From Hyphomicrobiaceae bacterium (lineage in GTDB: Bacteria > Pseudomonadota > Alphaproteobacteria > Rhizobiales > Methyloligellaceae), in the NCBI GenBank assembly GCA_028066055.1, contig JALCBY010000013.1, positions 60,423-124,422 of the forward strand: DNA of 64,000 nt, read 5' to 3'. Positions within the stretch are counted from its first letter, which is position 1, and every line of letters begins with the position of its first letter. Positions 32,385-41,188 of this stretch are shown here, piece after piece. Below the pieces are notes generated by a model, which had not been told where the DNA came from, did no database searches, and saw only the letters and a program-made list of their open reading frames with translations. The position numbers and the translations under genes are program-made.

Positions 32385-33593
32385 TCACCTGCGCGCACGC
32401 ATCGACGGACTGAGTTTCACATAGACGTAGATGGCGGCGACCAGCGTAACGGCTGCGACGCTCAGGAGTGCCGCGTCATAGCCGGACAGAGCGACGAGAC
32501 CGGCGAACAGAGCAGGGAACAGAAGCGAACCCAGGAACACCAGGGTCATGACACCGGATGTCGCTGCCGCCACCCGGTCGGATCCGGCGATATCCGCAAC
32601 AAGAGCCAGGAACACGCCGTTCCAACTGAATCCCGCAAGACCGAACCAGCAGCCAAGCGCGATCAGTGCGGCACGAGGCCAATCGGGCGTCACAAAGGTT
32701 GCAGCGACAACGGATGCAGCGGTGAGAAGCCCGAGCCCGCACAACACGACGTCCGGCCGCGTCCAGTCAGCCACATAACCCCATGAGAGCCGAGCGATCA
32801 CGCTCGCGACCATGGCTGCACTCAGGACAAGTCCGGCATCAACTGGCGAAATGCCTGCGCGGTCTACGAAAAAGGCAACCATCACTGCGCCGAACGCATA
32901 TTGCATGCCCGAATAGACGAGACCTGTAACACCGAGCGCACGCAAACGGGGGCCCCTCAATACGGTGGCCACCGGAGCGAGGAGGCTCTCCGGCCAGATT
33001 GGCTGTTTTGAATCTCGCGCCGCGTCCAGCCGCGATCGCCATGGTTGAACCGCCAGTGCCAACAGAACACATGCAGCCCCCATGGCCGCCGCGGCGCCCT
33101 GCCATCCAAGTTGAAGCGCAAGCGGCGGCAGCAACACTCCGCACACAGCACCCCCCGCCGGAACGCTCGTTTGCTTGATCGAAAATATCCCGGAGCGTTG
33201 CCCCTCCGCCGTCATGGTACTCAGCAGGTGGCCGCTGGCCGTGTTGCCGGGTCCGTAGGCAAGTCCGATGAAAATGGCGCTTGCAACGGCGCTCCAAACC
33301 GTCCCCGCGGCGAGAAAAAACAGCCCGCCAGCCGCGAACAACAGGGTGAGCTGGCTGGTTCGAAGCGCGCCGTACCGGATGACGAGACTTGGTGCGATCA
33401 TGGATGAGCATGACGCAGCGGCATACAGGACGGCCGCATACAGGCCGATATATCTTGCCGGAATTTCGAGTTTTGCAGAGGCAATCGGCGCCAGCACCGG
33501 GAGGACCATCGCTGACAGGATGACCATCGCGTAGGTCAGGAACATGGTCACCACCGCGGCAAGCAGCGGCGTGGCACGCAACGTGGCTGTCAC
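32385..33593 (-). CDS. Major facilitator superfamily transporter (possible sulfonate carrier)
   Basis: 402 residues with about twelve hydrophobic segments. MFS features include a start with FLTYAMVILSAMVLPVL and a mid-protein loop (LDAARDSKQ) between the two six-helix halves. A short ATGA overlap joins it to the upstream quinone oxidoreductase gene, so those two are co-transcribed. In C. necator the sulfoacetate transporter SauU is an MFS protein next to sauST; here the MFS gene also abuts the SauS/ligase genes, though on the opposite strand. Substrate assignment is inference. Confidence 0.75.
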   Translation of the reverse strand: MTATLRATPLLAAVVTMFLTYAMVILSAMVLPVLAPIASAKLEIPARYIGLYAAVLYAAASCSSMIAPSLVIRYGALRTSQLTLLFAAGGLFFLAAGTVWSAVASAIFIGLAYGPGNTASGHLLSTMTAEGQRSGIFSIKQTSVPAGGAVCGVLLPPLALQLGWQGAAAAMGAACVLLALAVQPWRSRLDAARDSKQPIWPESLLAPVATVLRGPRLRALGVTGLVYSGMQYAFGAVMVAFFVDRAGISPVDAGLVLSAAMVASVIARLSWGYVADWTRPDVVLCGLGLLTAASVVAATFVTPDWPRAALIALGCWFGLAGFSWNGVFLALVADIAGSDRVAAATSGVMTLVFLGSLLFPALFAGLVALSGYDAALLSVAAVTLVAAIYVYVKLSPSMRARR

Positions 33594-34594
33594 GAGGTCA
33601 TGTCCAGCAACAGCTTGCCGCGCGTGCCGCGGCCCTCGATCGTCTCATGGGCGCGCATGGCATCGGCCAGCGGAAACACGGTATCAATGGTCACCTTGAG
33701 ATTCCCGCTCCGGTAGGCACGGAACAGATCATCCACCCGGCTCGAAATTTCAGCCTCATCCCGCATATAGTCCGCCAGATGTGGCCGGGTGAAAAACACC
33801 GATCCGGCTTCGGCCAACTCCAGCGGCTCGATGGACTGGACCAGCCCAGATGCCCCGCCATAGTTCACGCACAGGCCCCGCTTTGCGAGCGAGCGGATCG
33901 AACCATGGATCGTGTCTTTGCCCACCGCGTCATACACGACGTTGACGCCACTTCCGTTCGTTATCTCCATCACCCGGTCCCTGAAGTTTTCGTCACGGTA
34001 GAGTATGACATGATCCGCCCCGATAGACTTCGCGATTTCCGCCTTCTCCGGCGACCCCACCGTCACGATCACCGTCGCCCCGCGCATCTTGGCGAGCTGG
34101 GTGAGAAGCTGCCCCACCCCGCCGGCTCCCGCATGCACAAGACAGATGTCTCCCTTATTCAGCGCGTAGGCGGAGTGCGTCAGATAGTGGGCCGTGCATC
34201 CCTGAAGCTGCAACGCGGCGGCGACATCGAGCGTAATGTCGTCGGGGACCTTCACCAGCCGCCACGCGGGAACGCACGCATATTCGGCATGGGCCCCGCG
34301 AAAAATGCACCAGGCGACCCGATCCCCTTCGGCGACATTTTCAACACCCAATCCGGTTTCCACGACGCGGCCCGCCCCCTCCATTCCGAGAACCATGGGC
34401 AAAGGAGTCTTGTAGGTATCCGATTTCGCGTAATGACCTGAACGCATATAGACGTCTATGAAGTTGATACCGGCGAACTCGAGTTTCACCAGGACCTCGC
34501 CCTCACCGGGCTGCGGGACCGGCAGTTCAAGAATTTCCAGCACTTCCGGTCCGCCGAACGCGTTCACGCCGACGGCGCGCATGTTTTTTGACAT
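33590..34594 (-). CDS. Zinc-independent quinone oxidoreductase-like medium-chain dehydrogenase/reductase
   Basis: 334 residues. MDR fold of the zeta-crystallin/QOR type: MRAVGVNAFGGPEVLEI, FAGINFIDVYMRSGHY, MEGAGRVVETG, and the nucleotide-binding HAGAGGVGQLLTQLAKMRGATV. The AGINFIDVYMR motif and lack of zinc ligands mark the quinone reductase branch. It is the first gene of a two-gene minus-strand unit with the MFS carrier. Likely reaction: NADPH-dependent reduction of a quinone or an activated alkene. An unsaturated sulfonate could be a substrate, but nothing in the sequence proves this. Confidence 0.82.
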   Translation of the reverse strand: MSKNMRAVGVNAFGGPEVLEILELPVPQPGEGEVLVKLEFAGINFIDVYMRSGHYAKSDTYKTPLPMVLGMEGAGRVVETGLGVENVAEGDRVAWCIFRGAHAEYACVPAWRLVKVPDDITLDVAAALQLQGCTAHYLTHSAYALNKGDICLVHAGAGGVGQLLTQLAKMRGATVIVTVGSPEKAEIAKSIGADHVILYRDENFRDRVMEITNGSGVNVVYDAVGKDTIHGSIRSLAKRGLCVNYGGASGLVQSIEPLELAEAGSVFFTRPHLADYMRDEAEISSRVDDLFRAYRSGNLKVTIDTVFPLADAMRAHETIEGRGTRGKLLLDMTS

Positions 34595-34724
34595 TTGTCA
34601 TCAATCCCTTGGCGGTCAGACGGTCCGCAGCTTTTTTTCCCGAACGACACTTTACGGCGCGCGCGCCGTCAAACAAAATGCGCCCCGGCCCGTCCGGGCC
34701 CAAGAAAAGGGAGCACTGCGAAAA

Positions 34725-35351
34725 ATGTTCACCATCTATGGCCGTCCGAATTCTTCAAACGTCCGCAAGGTACTCTGGCTCTGCGCGGAGATCGGTCAGA
34801 CAGATTACCAACGGATCGATTGTGGCCGCGGGTTTGAATCCTGCGATACTCCGGAGTATGCCGAGCTCAACCCCAACAAGCTGGTTCCGACATTCGTCGA
34901 CGGCGACCTGGTGATTTGGGAGTCGAACGCCATCCTGCGCTATCTCGCGGCGAAATACGGCGAAGACTCGATCTATCCCGGCGATCTCGCCACACGCGCT
35001 ATGGTCGACCAGTGGATGGAGTGGCAGACGACGACATCCAATGTCGGCATCCGGGACCTGTTCTTCGGCCTGATCGTCAAGGACCCGTCAGCGACCGGCG
35101 AGGACACACTCTCCAAAGCGCACGCGCAAGCCACGCAGGCGATGACACTTCTTGATGCGCAACTCGCCAAAACGGGCGCGTTCGTGACGGGAGAAAATTT
35201 CACCATTGCCGACTGCGCACTCGGCATCTTCGTAAACCGCTGGTTCTCGCTACCGATTGACCGACCGGACCTTTCAGCGCTTGCCACCTATTACGACCGG
35301 CTCAAGTCGCGAAAGGCCTTTGAGGAAACCGTGATCGCGGGCGGGCCATAG
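34725..35351 (+). CDS. Glutathione S-transferase
   Basis: 208 residues from ATG 34725, preceded by AAAAGGGAG at a good distance. Thioredoxin-like N-terminal domain (MFTIYGRPNSSNVRKVLWLCAEIG, SNVRKV with the catalytic Ser-type start) and the glutathione-contact motif LVPTFVDGDLVIWESNAI. The all-helical C-terminal domain ends with FTIADCALGIFVNRW, the GST N-capping motif. It begins a plus-strand group with the two racemase-like genes 16 bases downstream. It may conjugate or handle an unsaturated intermediate; the substrate is unknown. Confidence 0.87.
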   Translation: MFTIYGRPNSSNVRKVLWLCAEIGQTDYQRIDCGRGFESCDTPEYAELNPNKLVPTFVDGDLVIWESNAILRYLAAKYGEDSIYPGDLATRAMVDQWMEWQTTTSNVGIRDLFFGLIVKDPSATGEDTLSKAHAQATQAMTLLDAQLAKTGAFVTGENFTIADCALGIFVNRWFSLPIDRPDLSALATYYDRLKSRKAFEETVIAGGP

Positions 35352-35367
35352 GACAGGCAGACACCCT

Positions 35368-36063
35368 ATGAAAAAGATCGGAATGATCGGCGGTCTGAGC
35401 TGGGTATCGACCGCGGCCTACTATCGGCTCCTCAACGAACTCATGCAGCAGAAGCTTGGCGGCGTGAGTTCCGCGCATCTGATACTCGAAAGCGTAAACC
35501 GCCAGGACTATGTCGAAGCGGTCATTGAGCGGAAAGATGAAGAGGCCGCATGCGCCATGATTCTCAGCACGGCAAAGGCTGTGGAGCGCGGCGGCGCGGA
35601 TTTCATTGTGATCAGCTGCAACGACGTGCATCGCTTTGTTCCTGACGTCCAGCCGGAAATCGCGATCCCGTTTTTGCATATCGCTCAAGCCACGGCCGAA
35701 GCCATCAAGACGGCCGGGATCACGTCCGTCGCACTGCTCGGTGTACGCAAGACCATGGAGGAACCGTTCTATCCGGAAATCCTCAAGACTCATGGCATCA
35801 CGACGATCATTCCGGACGAAGCCCAGAAAACCTATATCCACGATTCCATCTACGACGAGCTGGTCAAGGATATCTTCCTTGACACGACCCGGGCGCGCTA
35901 TGTGGAGATTATCGGGGAGTTGAAGGCACATGGTGCCGAAGGGGCCATTCTGGGCTGCACCGAAATTCCGCTGCTGCTAGGGGCAGACGACGTGGATGTC
36001 CCCGTCTTCTCGACGACGGATATTCATTGTAAAGCAGCCGTCGAGAGGGCCGTCCCGAGATGA
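35368..36063 (+). CDS. Aspartate/glutamate racemase family protein (YgeA-like), copy 1
   Basis: 231 residues with the YgeA/aspartate racemase start MKKIGMIGGLSWVSTAAYYR, the LGGVSSAHLILESV strand and both catalytic cysteines, C84 in ISCNDVH and C197 in LGCTEIP. The Thr normally following CN (CNTxH) is replaced by Asp, which might alter substrate contact. Racemases of this family act on aspartate, glutamate or hydantoins without a cofactor. Its ATGA overlap with a close second copy suggests the pair is translated together. In this sulfonate-rich region cysteate, the sulfonate analogue of aspartate, is a possible substrate. Confidence 0.85.
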   Translation: MKKIGMIGGLSWVSTAAYYRLLNELMQQKLGGVSSAHLILESVNRQDYVEAVIERKDEEAACAMILSTAKAVERGGADFIVISCNDVHRFVPDVQPEIAIPFLHIAQATAEAIKTAGITSVALLGVRKTMEEPFYPEILKTHGITTIIPDEAQKTYIHDSIYDELVKDIFLDTTRARYVEIIGELKAHGAEGAILGCTEIPLLLGADDVDVPVFSTTDIHCKAAVERAVPR

Positions 36064-36755
36064 AGAAAATCGGGATGATCGGCGGGCTGAGCTGGGTTTC
36101 GACCGCCGCGTACTACCGTCTGATCAATGAGATGATCCAGAAGCGGCTTGGCGGCGTGAACTCCGCGCATCTGATACTCGAAAGCGTGAACCGCGAGGAA
36201 TATATCGATTTGGCGGAGAGGCGCGGCGATAACGCCTCGGCGCGCGATATCGTCCTTCGCGCAGCGCAATCTGTCGAACGCGGCGGAGCGGCATTCATCG
36301 TCATGGCCTGCAATGGCGCGCACCGCTTCATCCCGGAACTCGAAACCCATGTCGACATTCCGTTTCTCCACATTGCCGAGACCACGGCAGACGCGGTCAA
36401 GGCGGCGGGTATCGAGCGCGTGGGACTTTTGGGCGTACGGCAGACCATGGAAGGGCAATTCTATCCGCAAGCGCTTGAGCACCGCGGCATCTCGGTGATT
36501 GTTCCTGACGAGGAGGAAAAGTCCCTCATCCACGAGACGATCCTCGAAGAGCTGTCGAAAAACACCTTCCGTGACGAAACGAGGGCACAGTATGTGGAGA
36601 TCATCCGGAACCTTCACGCGCGCGGCGCAGAAGGCGCCATACTCGGCTGCACGGAAATTCCGCTACTGGTGAGCGAGAATGACGTGGACGTCCCCGTCTT
36701 CTCGACAACCGATATCCATTGCCGGGCGGCTGTCGAGATGGCACTGGCGCGCTGA
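36060..36755 (+). CDS. Aspartate/glutamate racemase family protein (YgeA-like), copy 2
   Basis: 231 residues, colinear with the preceding gene and clearly a tandem duplicate (identical MKKIGMIGGLSWVSTAAYYR start, same spacing). Both cysteines are retained: C84 in MACNGAH and C197 in LGCTEIP. The position after CN is Gly here and Asp in copy 1, so the active-site rims of the two copies differ. The pair might form a heterodimer or handle two related substrates. It converges on comC with 9 bases between stops. Confidence 0.85.
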   Translation: MKKIGMIGGLSWVSTAAYYRLINEMIQKRLGGVNSAHLILESVNREEYIDLAERRGDNASARDIVLRAAQSVERGGAAFIVMACNGAHRFIPELETHVDIPFLHIAETTADAVKAAGIERVGLLGVRQTMEGQFYPQALEHRGISVIVPDEEEKSLIHETILEELSKNTFRDETRAQYVEIIRNLHARGAEGAILGCTEIPLLVSENDVDVPVFSTTDIHCRAAVEMALAR

Positions 36756-36764
36756 CCGTCTTAC

Positions 36765-37784
36765 CTAAATCTGCCCGGCCAGAGCCTTCGCTTCGTCCAC
36801 GAGATTGGCGGGCACGTCGAGGCCCTTCTCCGCGGCGCTCCTGCGGAGTTCTTCGCGCCGTCCGCCCGGCAGGCGCGTGCCGTCCTGTGCCGTGATGCTC
36901 TGAAGGATTACTTCGACGCGGCTCAGGAACTGATCACGGCCGGCGAACCCATCCGGATCGATGGCAACCAAAAACTCGCCGACCGATGGCGGCTCGCCTT
37001 CAGCGGTAAAGAACGACGTGGCTTCGGTGGACAGCGCACTGCCCGTGAGCGGGGCCGCGAGGATTTCCACCATGAGCCCGAGGGCCGCGCCCTTGGCACC
37101 GCCGACCGGCAGGAGCACACCTTCGCGCAATGCAACCTCGGGATCGGTGGTCGGATTGCCTTGTGCATCCGTCGCCCAACCTTCGGGTATCGGCTTGCCC
37201 TCCTGCTGCGCGCGCATGATATTGCCGCGTGCGACCTGCGTCAGCGCCATGTCCATCACCAGCGGAAGGCCGTTCTCGCGTGGGCTGGCAAAAGCCAGCG
37301 GCTGGGTTCCGAACAGTGGTTTGTTGCCGCCCCACGGCGCCATCGCCTGCGGGGTGTTGCCGAGAACAAGCGCAACGAGACCTTCGTTCGCGAGCTTCTC
37401 CACGTGATGGCCGAGCACACCGCAATGGTGCGAATTGTGGAACGCAACAGCGGCGATGCCGTTGGCGCGCGCTTTAGCCGGCACAAGTTCGAGCGCCAGA
37501 TCGAATGCCGGATAGAAATACCCCTTCTTGACGTCAATCATCACAGAGCCTGGCAACTCCTTCATGATCTCGGCGTCCGCCTGACCATCGACCTTTCCCG
37601 TGCGAGCCTGGCCGGCATAGGAGGGGATGCGAGAAAAGCCGTGCCCTTTACGCCCGTCAATCTCCGCCGCCAGCAACGCCGCGGCGACAGACCGCGCATT
37701 TTTCTCACTGACGTTCGAGTTCATCAGCACGGCGACCATCAGGTCCGCTAGCGCCTCGCAGGTGAAATGCAACGTGTCGCTCAA
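36765..37784 (-). CDS. comC: (R)-sulfolactate dehydrogenase-like protein (ComC, malate/L-lactate dehydrogenase Ldh2 family)
   Basis: 339 residues of the Ldh2/MdhB fold: GRKGHGFSRIPSY, VAFHNSHHCGVLGHHVEKL with the catalytic His, PLFGTQPLAFASP and GAKGAALGLMVEIL. Family members oxidise malate, lactate, ureidoglycolate or (R)-sulfolactate. The directly preceding gene is a D-hydroxyacid dehydrogenase like SlcC, and suyAB lies further up the same operon. In Chromohalobacter salexigens SlcC and ComC together racemise sulfolactate through sulfopyruvate so that (R)-sulfolactate reaches SuyAB. This is the last gene of the operon. Malate dehydrogenase activity is an alternative. Confidence 0.8.
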   Translation of the reverse strand: MSDTLHFTCEALADLMVAVLMNSNVSEKNARSVAAALLAAEIDGRKGHGFSRIPSYAGQARTGKVDGQADAEIMKELPGSVMIDVKKGYFYPAFDLALELVPAKARANGIAAVAFHNSHHCGVLGHHVEKLANEGLVALVLGNTPQAMAPWGGNKPLFGTQPLAFASPRENGLPLVMDMALTQVARGNIMRAQQEGKPIPEGWATDAQGNPTTDPEVALREGVLLPVGGAKGAALGLMVEILAAPLTGSALSTEATSFFTAEGEPPSVGEFLVAIDPDGFAGRDQFLSRVEVILQSITAQDGTRLPGGRREELRRSAAEKGLDVPANLVDEAKALAGQI

Positions 37785-38716
37785 GTCTTTTCTCCCAATA
37801 CGCGCAGCACATTGTCGACCGTAATGCGGCTGATGGCAGCGCTCGATTCCTCGGTTACGCCCGAAATATGCGGCGTCATGATCAAATTCGGCACATCGGC
37901 GAACTTGGCCGCGTCTTTTCTCGACAAGGGCTCCTTGGCAAAGACATCAAGAGCCGCTCCTCCGATCTGACCGGACTTGAGCGCCGCAACGAGATCGTCC
38001 TCGTTGATGATGCCGCCGCGTGCCGTGTTGATCAGGAAGGCACCTCTCTTCATCCGTTTCATGACCCCGGCATCGATGAGATTGCGCGTTTCCGGAAGAA
38101 GCGGCGTGTGAACCGAAAGAATGTCGCTACGCGCGAAAAGATCGTCCTGCGAAACGCTTTCGGCATACTGCCACCCATCCGCATCTGCCGGTACATGCGG
38201 ATCATGGGCAATGATCTCCATCTCCAGACCTCTCGCCATGCGCGCCGCCGACTGGCCGATCATTCCGAAACCCAGAAGTCCCAGGGTCCTGCCGCGCGCC
38301 TCAAGACCCACATTATCGTTGCGTGGCCATTTGCCTGCCAGTACGTCGTCCTTGGCGTAGAAGGACCCCCGCAGCAACATCATCGCAGCACAGATGGCAT
38401 ACTCGGCCACGGACACATTGTTGGAGCCGGTGGCGGGACAGACCGTAACTCCGTGCTTTTCGCAGGCGTCCGTATCGATATTGTCGAGGCCAACGCCGAG
38501 CCGCCCGAGCACTTTGAGGTTTGGACCCGCGCTCAGCAGGTCATCGTCGACCGGCGTCCTGTTGCGGACGATGAGGGCAACCGAATTCGGGATCAGCGCT
38601 TTGATCTCGTCCGGCTTCTCACACAACGTCTTGTCCCAGTGAACGGTGAAGCCTGCAGCTTTGAGGTCTTCAACAGGCTCTTCATCCATGAATTCGGTGA
38701 TGACGATATCGGGCAT
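37781..38716 (-). CDS. slcC: (S)-sulfolactate dehydrogenase-like D-2-hydroxyacid dehydrogenase (SlcC)
   Basis: 311 residues. NAD-binding GLLGFGMIGQ, substrate-side RNRTPVDD and GRLGVGLDNID, the catalytic triad in NTARGGIINEDDL, ALDVFAKEPL and MTPHISG. The sequence is of the phosphoglycerate dehydrogenase branch to which SlcC of Chromohalobacter salexigens belongs. It oxidises (S)-sulfolactate to sulfopyruvate with NAD. ATGA overlap with comC couples the two, as expected if they act together as a two-step racemase. Confidence 0.82.
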   Translation of the reverse strand: MPDIVITEFMDEEPVEDLKAAGFTVHWDKTLCEKPDEIKALIPNSVALIVRNRTPVDDDLLSAGPNLKVLGRLGVGLDNIDTDACEKHGVTVCPATGSNNVSVAEYAICAAMMLLRGSFYAKDDVLAGKWPRNDNVGLEARGRTLGLLGFGMIGQSAARMARGLEMEIIAHDPHVPADADGWQYAESVSQDDLFARSDILSVHTPLLPETRNLIDAGVMKRMKRGAFLINTARGGIINEDDLVAALKSGQIGGAALDVFAKEPLSRKDAAKFADVPNLIMTPHISGVTEESSAAISRITVDNVLRVLGEKT

Positions 38717-38725
38717 GGGTTCGAC

Positions 38726-39901
38726 CTATTTCATTTCAAGGACGCGGTGCATTTCGTCCATCAGTTTGGGTTTGAGTTCCATGCCGATGCCGGGCTGATC
38801 CTGCGGCAGCGTCACGTATCCGTCGATCACGGGAATGTCGTCGGCGAAGCCGCCAAACGGCGCGAAGACGCCGGGATAGGATTCCGTTCCGCCGAGTTGA
38901 AGACCGGACGCCATATGCAGGCCGAGCTGATGCCCGCCATGGGGCAAGAAACGGCGACGCGACCAACCCAGCTTTGCCGCCTCATCGAGCATGACGAGAT
39001 TTTCCGTTAGCCCGTAACACAGTGTGGGATCGGGCTGGATCCAGTCGACTTCCGGGCGCATGTCGCCGAAGCGCATGAGATTGTTCAGATCCTGATGCGA
39101 AAACAGGTTTTCTCCGGTCGCGATAGCACCCGGGTAGATCTGGATCAGTTCGGCGTTCAGATGATAATCGAGCGGATCGCCGGGCTCCTCGAACCAGGCG
39201 AGCTTCAAGGGCTCGATTGCCTTGCCGAATTCAATCGCCTCTTCCAGATCGAAGCGTCCGTTGGCATCGACAGCGAGATTTTCCCCCGACCCCAGTTCAT
39301 CCGCCGCCGCCTCGACCCGTTTCATGTCATCGCCGAGCGATGCGGCGCCGACCTTCATTTTGCAGATGCGGAAGCCCTGTTCGCGGTAGCCGCGCATCTC
39401 CGCGCGCAGCATCTCGATGTCCTTGCCCGGGTTGTAGTAGCCGCCGCCGGGATAGACGAGCACCCTTTCATCCCAAGCGCCGTCGTTGTAGCGCTCCGAC
39501 AGGATCTTCCACAATGGCTTTCCGGCAATCTTCGCGTGAACGTCCCAGATCGCCGTATCGAGCGCGCCAATGCAGTAGGAGCGCTCGCCGTGCCCGCCAG
39601 GCTTCTCGTTGGACATGAGGGTCGCCCACACGGCCTGCGGAGAAATATTTTCGCCCGTTTCATCCAGCAGCGATTTCGGGTCCGCCTCCTCCAGACGCGG
39701 CAGAAACCGCGATGCGAGCAGCCCAGGCTGCGCGTAACGGCCGTTGGACGAAAAGCCGTAACCGACGACCTTCTCGCCATCGCGGACGACATCGGTCTCG
39801 ACCGCGACCACGTTGGTGGTCATCGTTCGGAAATTGATGAAGGCGTTCGACATTTCCGACGCCAGCGGCGCCGACACATGCCGGACGTTGGTGATTTTCA
39901 C
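38726..39901 (-). CDS. Enolase-superfamily dehydratase, D(-)-tartrate dehydratase-like
   Basis: About 391 residues. The start is placed at GTG 39901, seven bases after GGGGGAA; a GTG at 39907 and a TTG at 39937 are also in frame. From memory it is collinear with Bradyrhizobium D-tartrate dehydratase: VVAVETDVVRDGEKVVGYGFSSNGRY, NEKPGGHGERS, YPGGGYYNPGKD, CKMKVG (acid-base Lys), VDANGRFDLE (metal Asp), WFEEPGDPLDY (metal Glu), ATGENLFSHQD and LPHGGHQLGLHMASG. The fold abstracts a proton next to a carboxylate and eliminates water. Its place between suyB and slcC suggests an analogous sulfonated hydroxy acid rather than tartrate, but tartrate is the safe alternative. Confidence 0.82.
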   Translation of the reverse strand: MKITNVRHVSAPLASEMSNAFINFRTMTTNVVAVETDVVRDGEKVVGYGFSSNGRYAQPGLLASRFLPRLEEADPKSLLDETGENISPQAVWATLMSNEKPGGHGERSYCIGALDTAIWDVHAKIAGKPLWKILSERYNDGAWDERVLVYPGGGYYNPGKDIEMLRAEMRGYREQGFRICKMKVGAASLGDDMKRVEAAADELGSGENLAVDANGRFDLEEAIEFGKAIEPLKLAWFEEPGDPLDYHLNAELIQIYPGAIATGENLFSHQDLNNLMRFGDMRPEVDWIQPDPTLCYGLTENLVMLDEAAKLGWSRRRFLPHGGHQLGLHMASGLQLGGTESYPGVFAPFGGFADDIPVIDGYVTLPQDQPGIGMELKPKLMDEMHRVLEMK

Positions 39902-39967
39902 GCGCACTTCCCCCAACGAACACATCCCCGGCCACAAGTGCCGGGGATGCGATCAGTGTAGTGCCAT

Positions 39968-41155
39968 TTAAGCGCTGCGATAAAGCTTCGTCATGACGAA
40001 CTCGCGGTGGCCGAGCGCCTCTGCTGCCGTATTGCGTCCGTTCGCCGTGCGCCGGATCATTTCGATGAGCGCGTCTCCCGCCGTATCCAGCGTCATGTCG
40101 CGCCGCAAGATGCCGGTGACATCGACATCGACATGCTCCGACATGGTGCGCACGGTCCGCGGATTGGCCGTGATCTTGATGACCGGCACGATCGGATTGC
40201 CGACGATGTTGCCCTGACCCGTCGGGAAGGTGTGCACGACGTATCCGGCAGCCGCCATGAGCGTGACGCACTCTGCCGCCGCGGACGAGGTATCCATGTA
40301 ATAGAGACCCGGACCCTGCGCCGGTGCTTCGGCCGGCTCCAGCACGTCGATATATGTGCACTCGCGCCCGATCTTCTCGAGGTTGCCAAGTGCCTTCTCC
40401 TCGATCGTCGTGAGACCGCCCTCGATGTTGCCCTTGGTCGGTTGCGAGTCGGAGAGATCGTCCACCTTGTGGGGCTCAATGACCTCATCCTGATAGGCCT
40501 GGAAGGTCTTCATGAACTTCTTGGCGGCCTCCGGCGTGGCGGCGCGCTTTTCGCAGATATGCTCCGCGCCCGTGATCTCGGACGTCTCGCCGAAACACCC
40601 GTAGATGCCTTTCGGGATCAGCTTGTCATACATGTTCCCGACCGTCGGGCAGGAGCCCAAACCGGTCGTCGTGTCGGACTCGCCGCATTTGGTCGAGACC
40701 CACAGCTCCGACATGTCGCATTCTTCCTTCTGCAGCTCGGTCGCCCAGTGGACATACTCCTTGGCCTGGCGACCCGCCGTCGCGATGGTCTCGAAGTCGC
40801 CGTGCTGCTCGATGGCGAAGCCGGTGACGGGCTTGCCGGTCTTGGCGATGCCGTCGACGATGCGCTTGGTCCAGCCGGGCTCGATGCCGATGACCACCAC
40901 GGCGGCCACGTTCGGGTTGGCGCCGGTGCCGATCATGGTACGGAAATGCAGCTCCAGATCCTCGCCGAACTGCAGCCGACCGTAGGAGTGCGGCAGCGCC
41001 ATCGTGCCCTTGACGTTGTTGGCCACCGCCTCGCACGCCGCATTGGAGATGTCGTCGACGGGGAGGATGATGACGTGATTGCGCACACCGACGCGTCCGT
41101 TCTCGCGCCGGTAGCCCATGAATGTGTTGTTACTCTTGCCGTTGCCCTTGGCCAT
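39968..41155 (-). CDS. suyB: (2R)-sulfolactate sulfo-lyase, large subunit SuyB
   Basis: 395 residues of the UxaA/altronate-dehydratase-type large subunit, as SuyB is. Features include [49 protein letters not shown] and [32 protein letters not shown], with conserved Cys likely binding the FeS cluster. Together with SuyA it cleaves (R)-3-sulfolactate to pyruvate and sulfite. Altronate dehydratase is excluded by the partner SuyA-type SAF protein and by the neighbouring sulfolactate dehydrogenases. The two subunit genes are separated by a cupin gene, unlike the usual adjacent suyAB. Confidence 0.88.
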   Translation of the reverse strand: MAKGNGKSNNTFMGYRRENGRVGVRNHVIILPVDDISNAACEAVANNVKGTMALPHSYGRLQFGEDLELHFRTMIGTGANPNVAAVVVIGIEPGWTKRIVDGIAKTGKPVTGFAIEQHGDFETIATAGRQAKEYVHWATELQKEECDMSELWVSTKCGESDTTTGLGSCPTVGNMYDKLIPKGIYGCFGETSEITGAEHICEKRAATPEAAKKFMKTFQAYQDEVIEPHKVDDLSDSQPTKGNIEGGLTTIEEKALGNLEKIGRECTYIDVLEPAEAPAQGPGLYYMDTSSAAAECVTLMAAAGYVVHTFPTGQGNIVGNPIVPVIKITANPRTVRTMSEHVDVDVTGILRRDMTLDTAGDALIEMIRRTANGRNTAAEALGHREFVMTKLYRSA

Positions 41156-41188
41156 TTCCTGTTTTTCCTTTCCTTATTCGTTTGGCGC

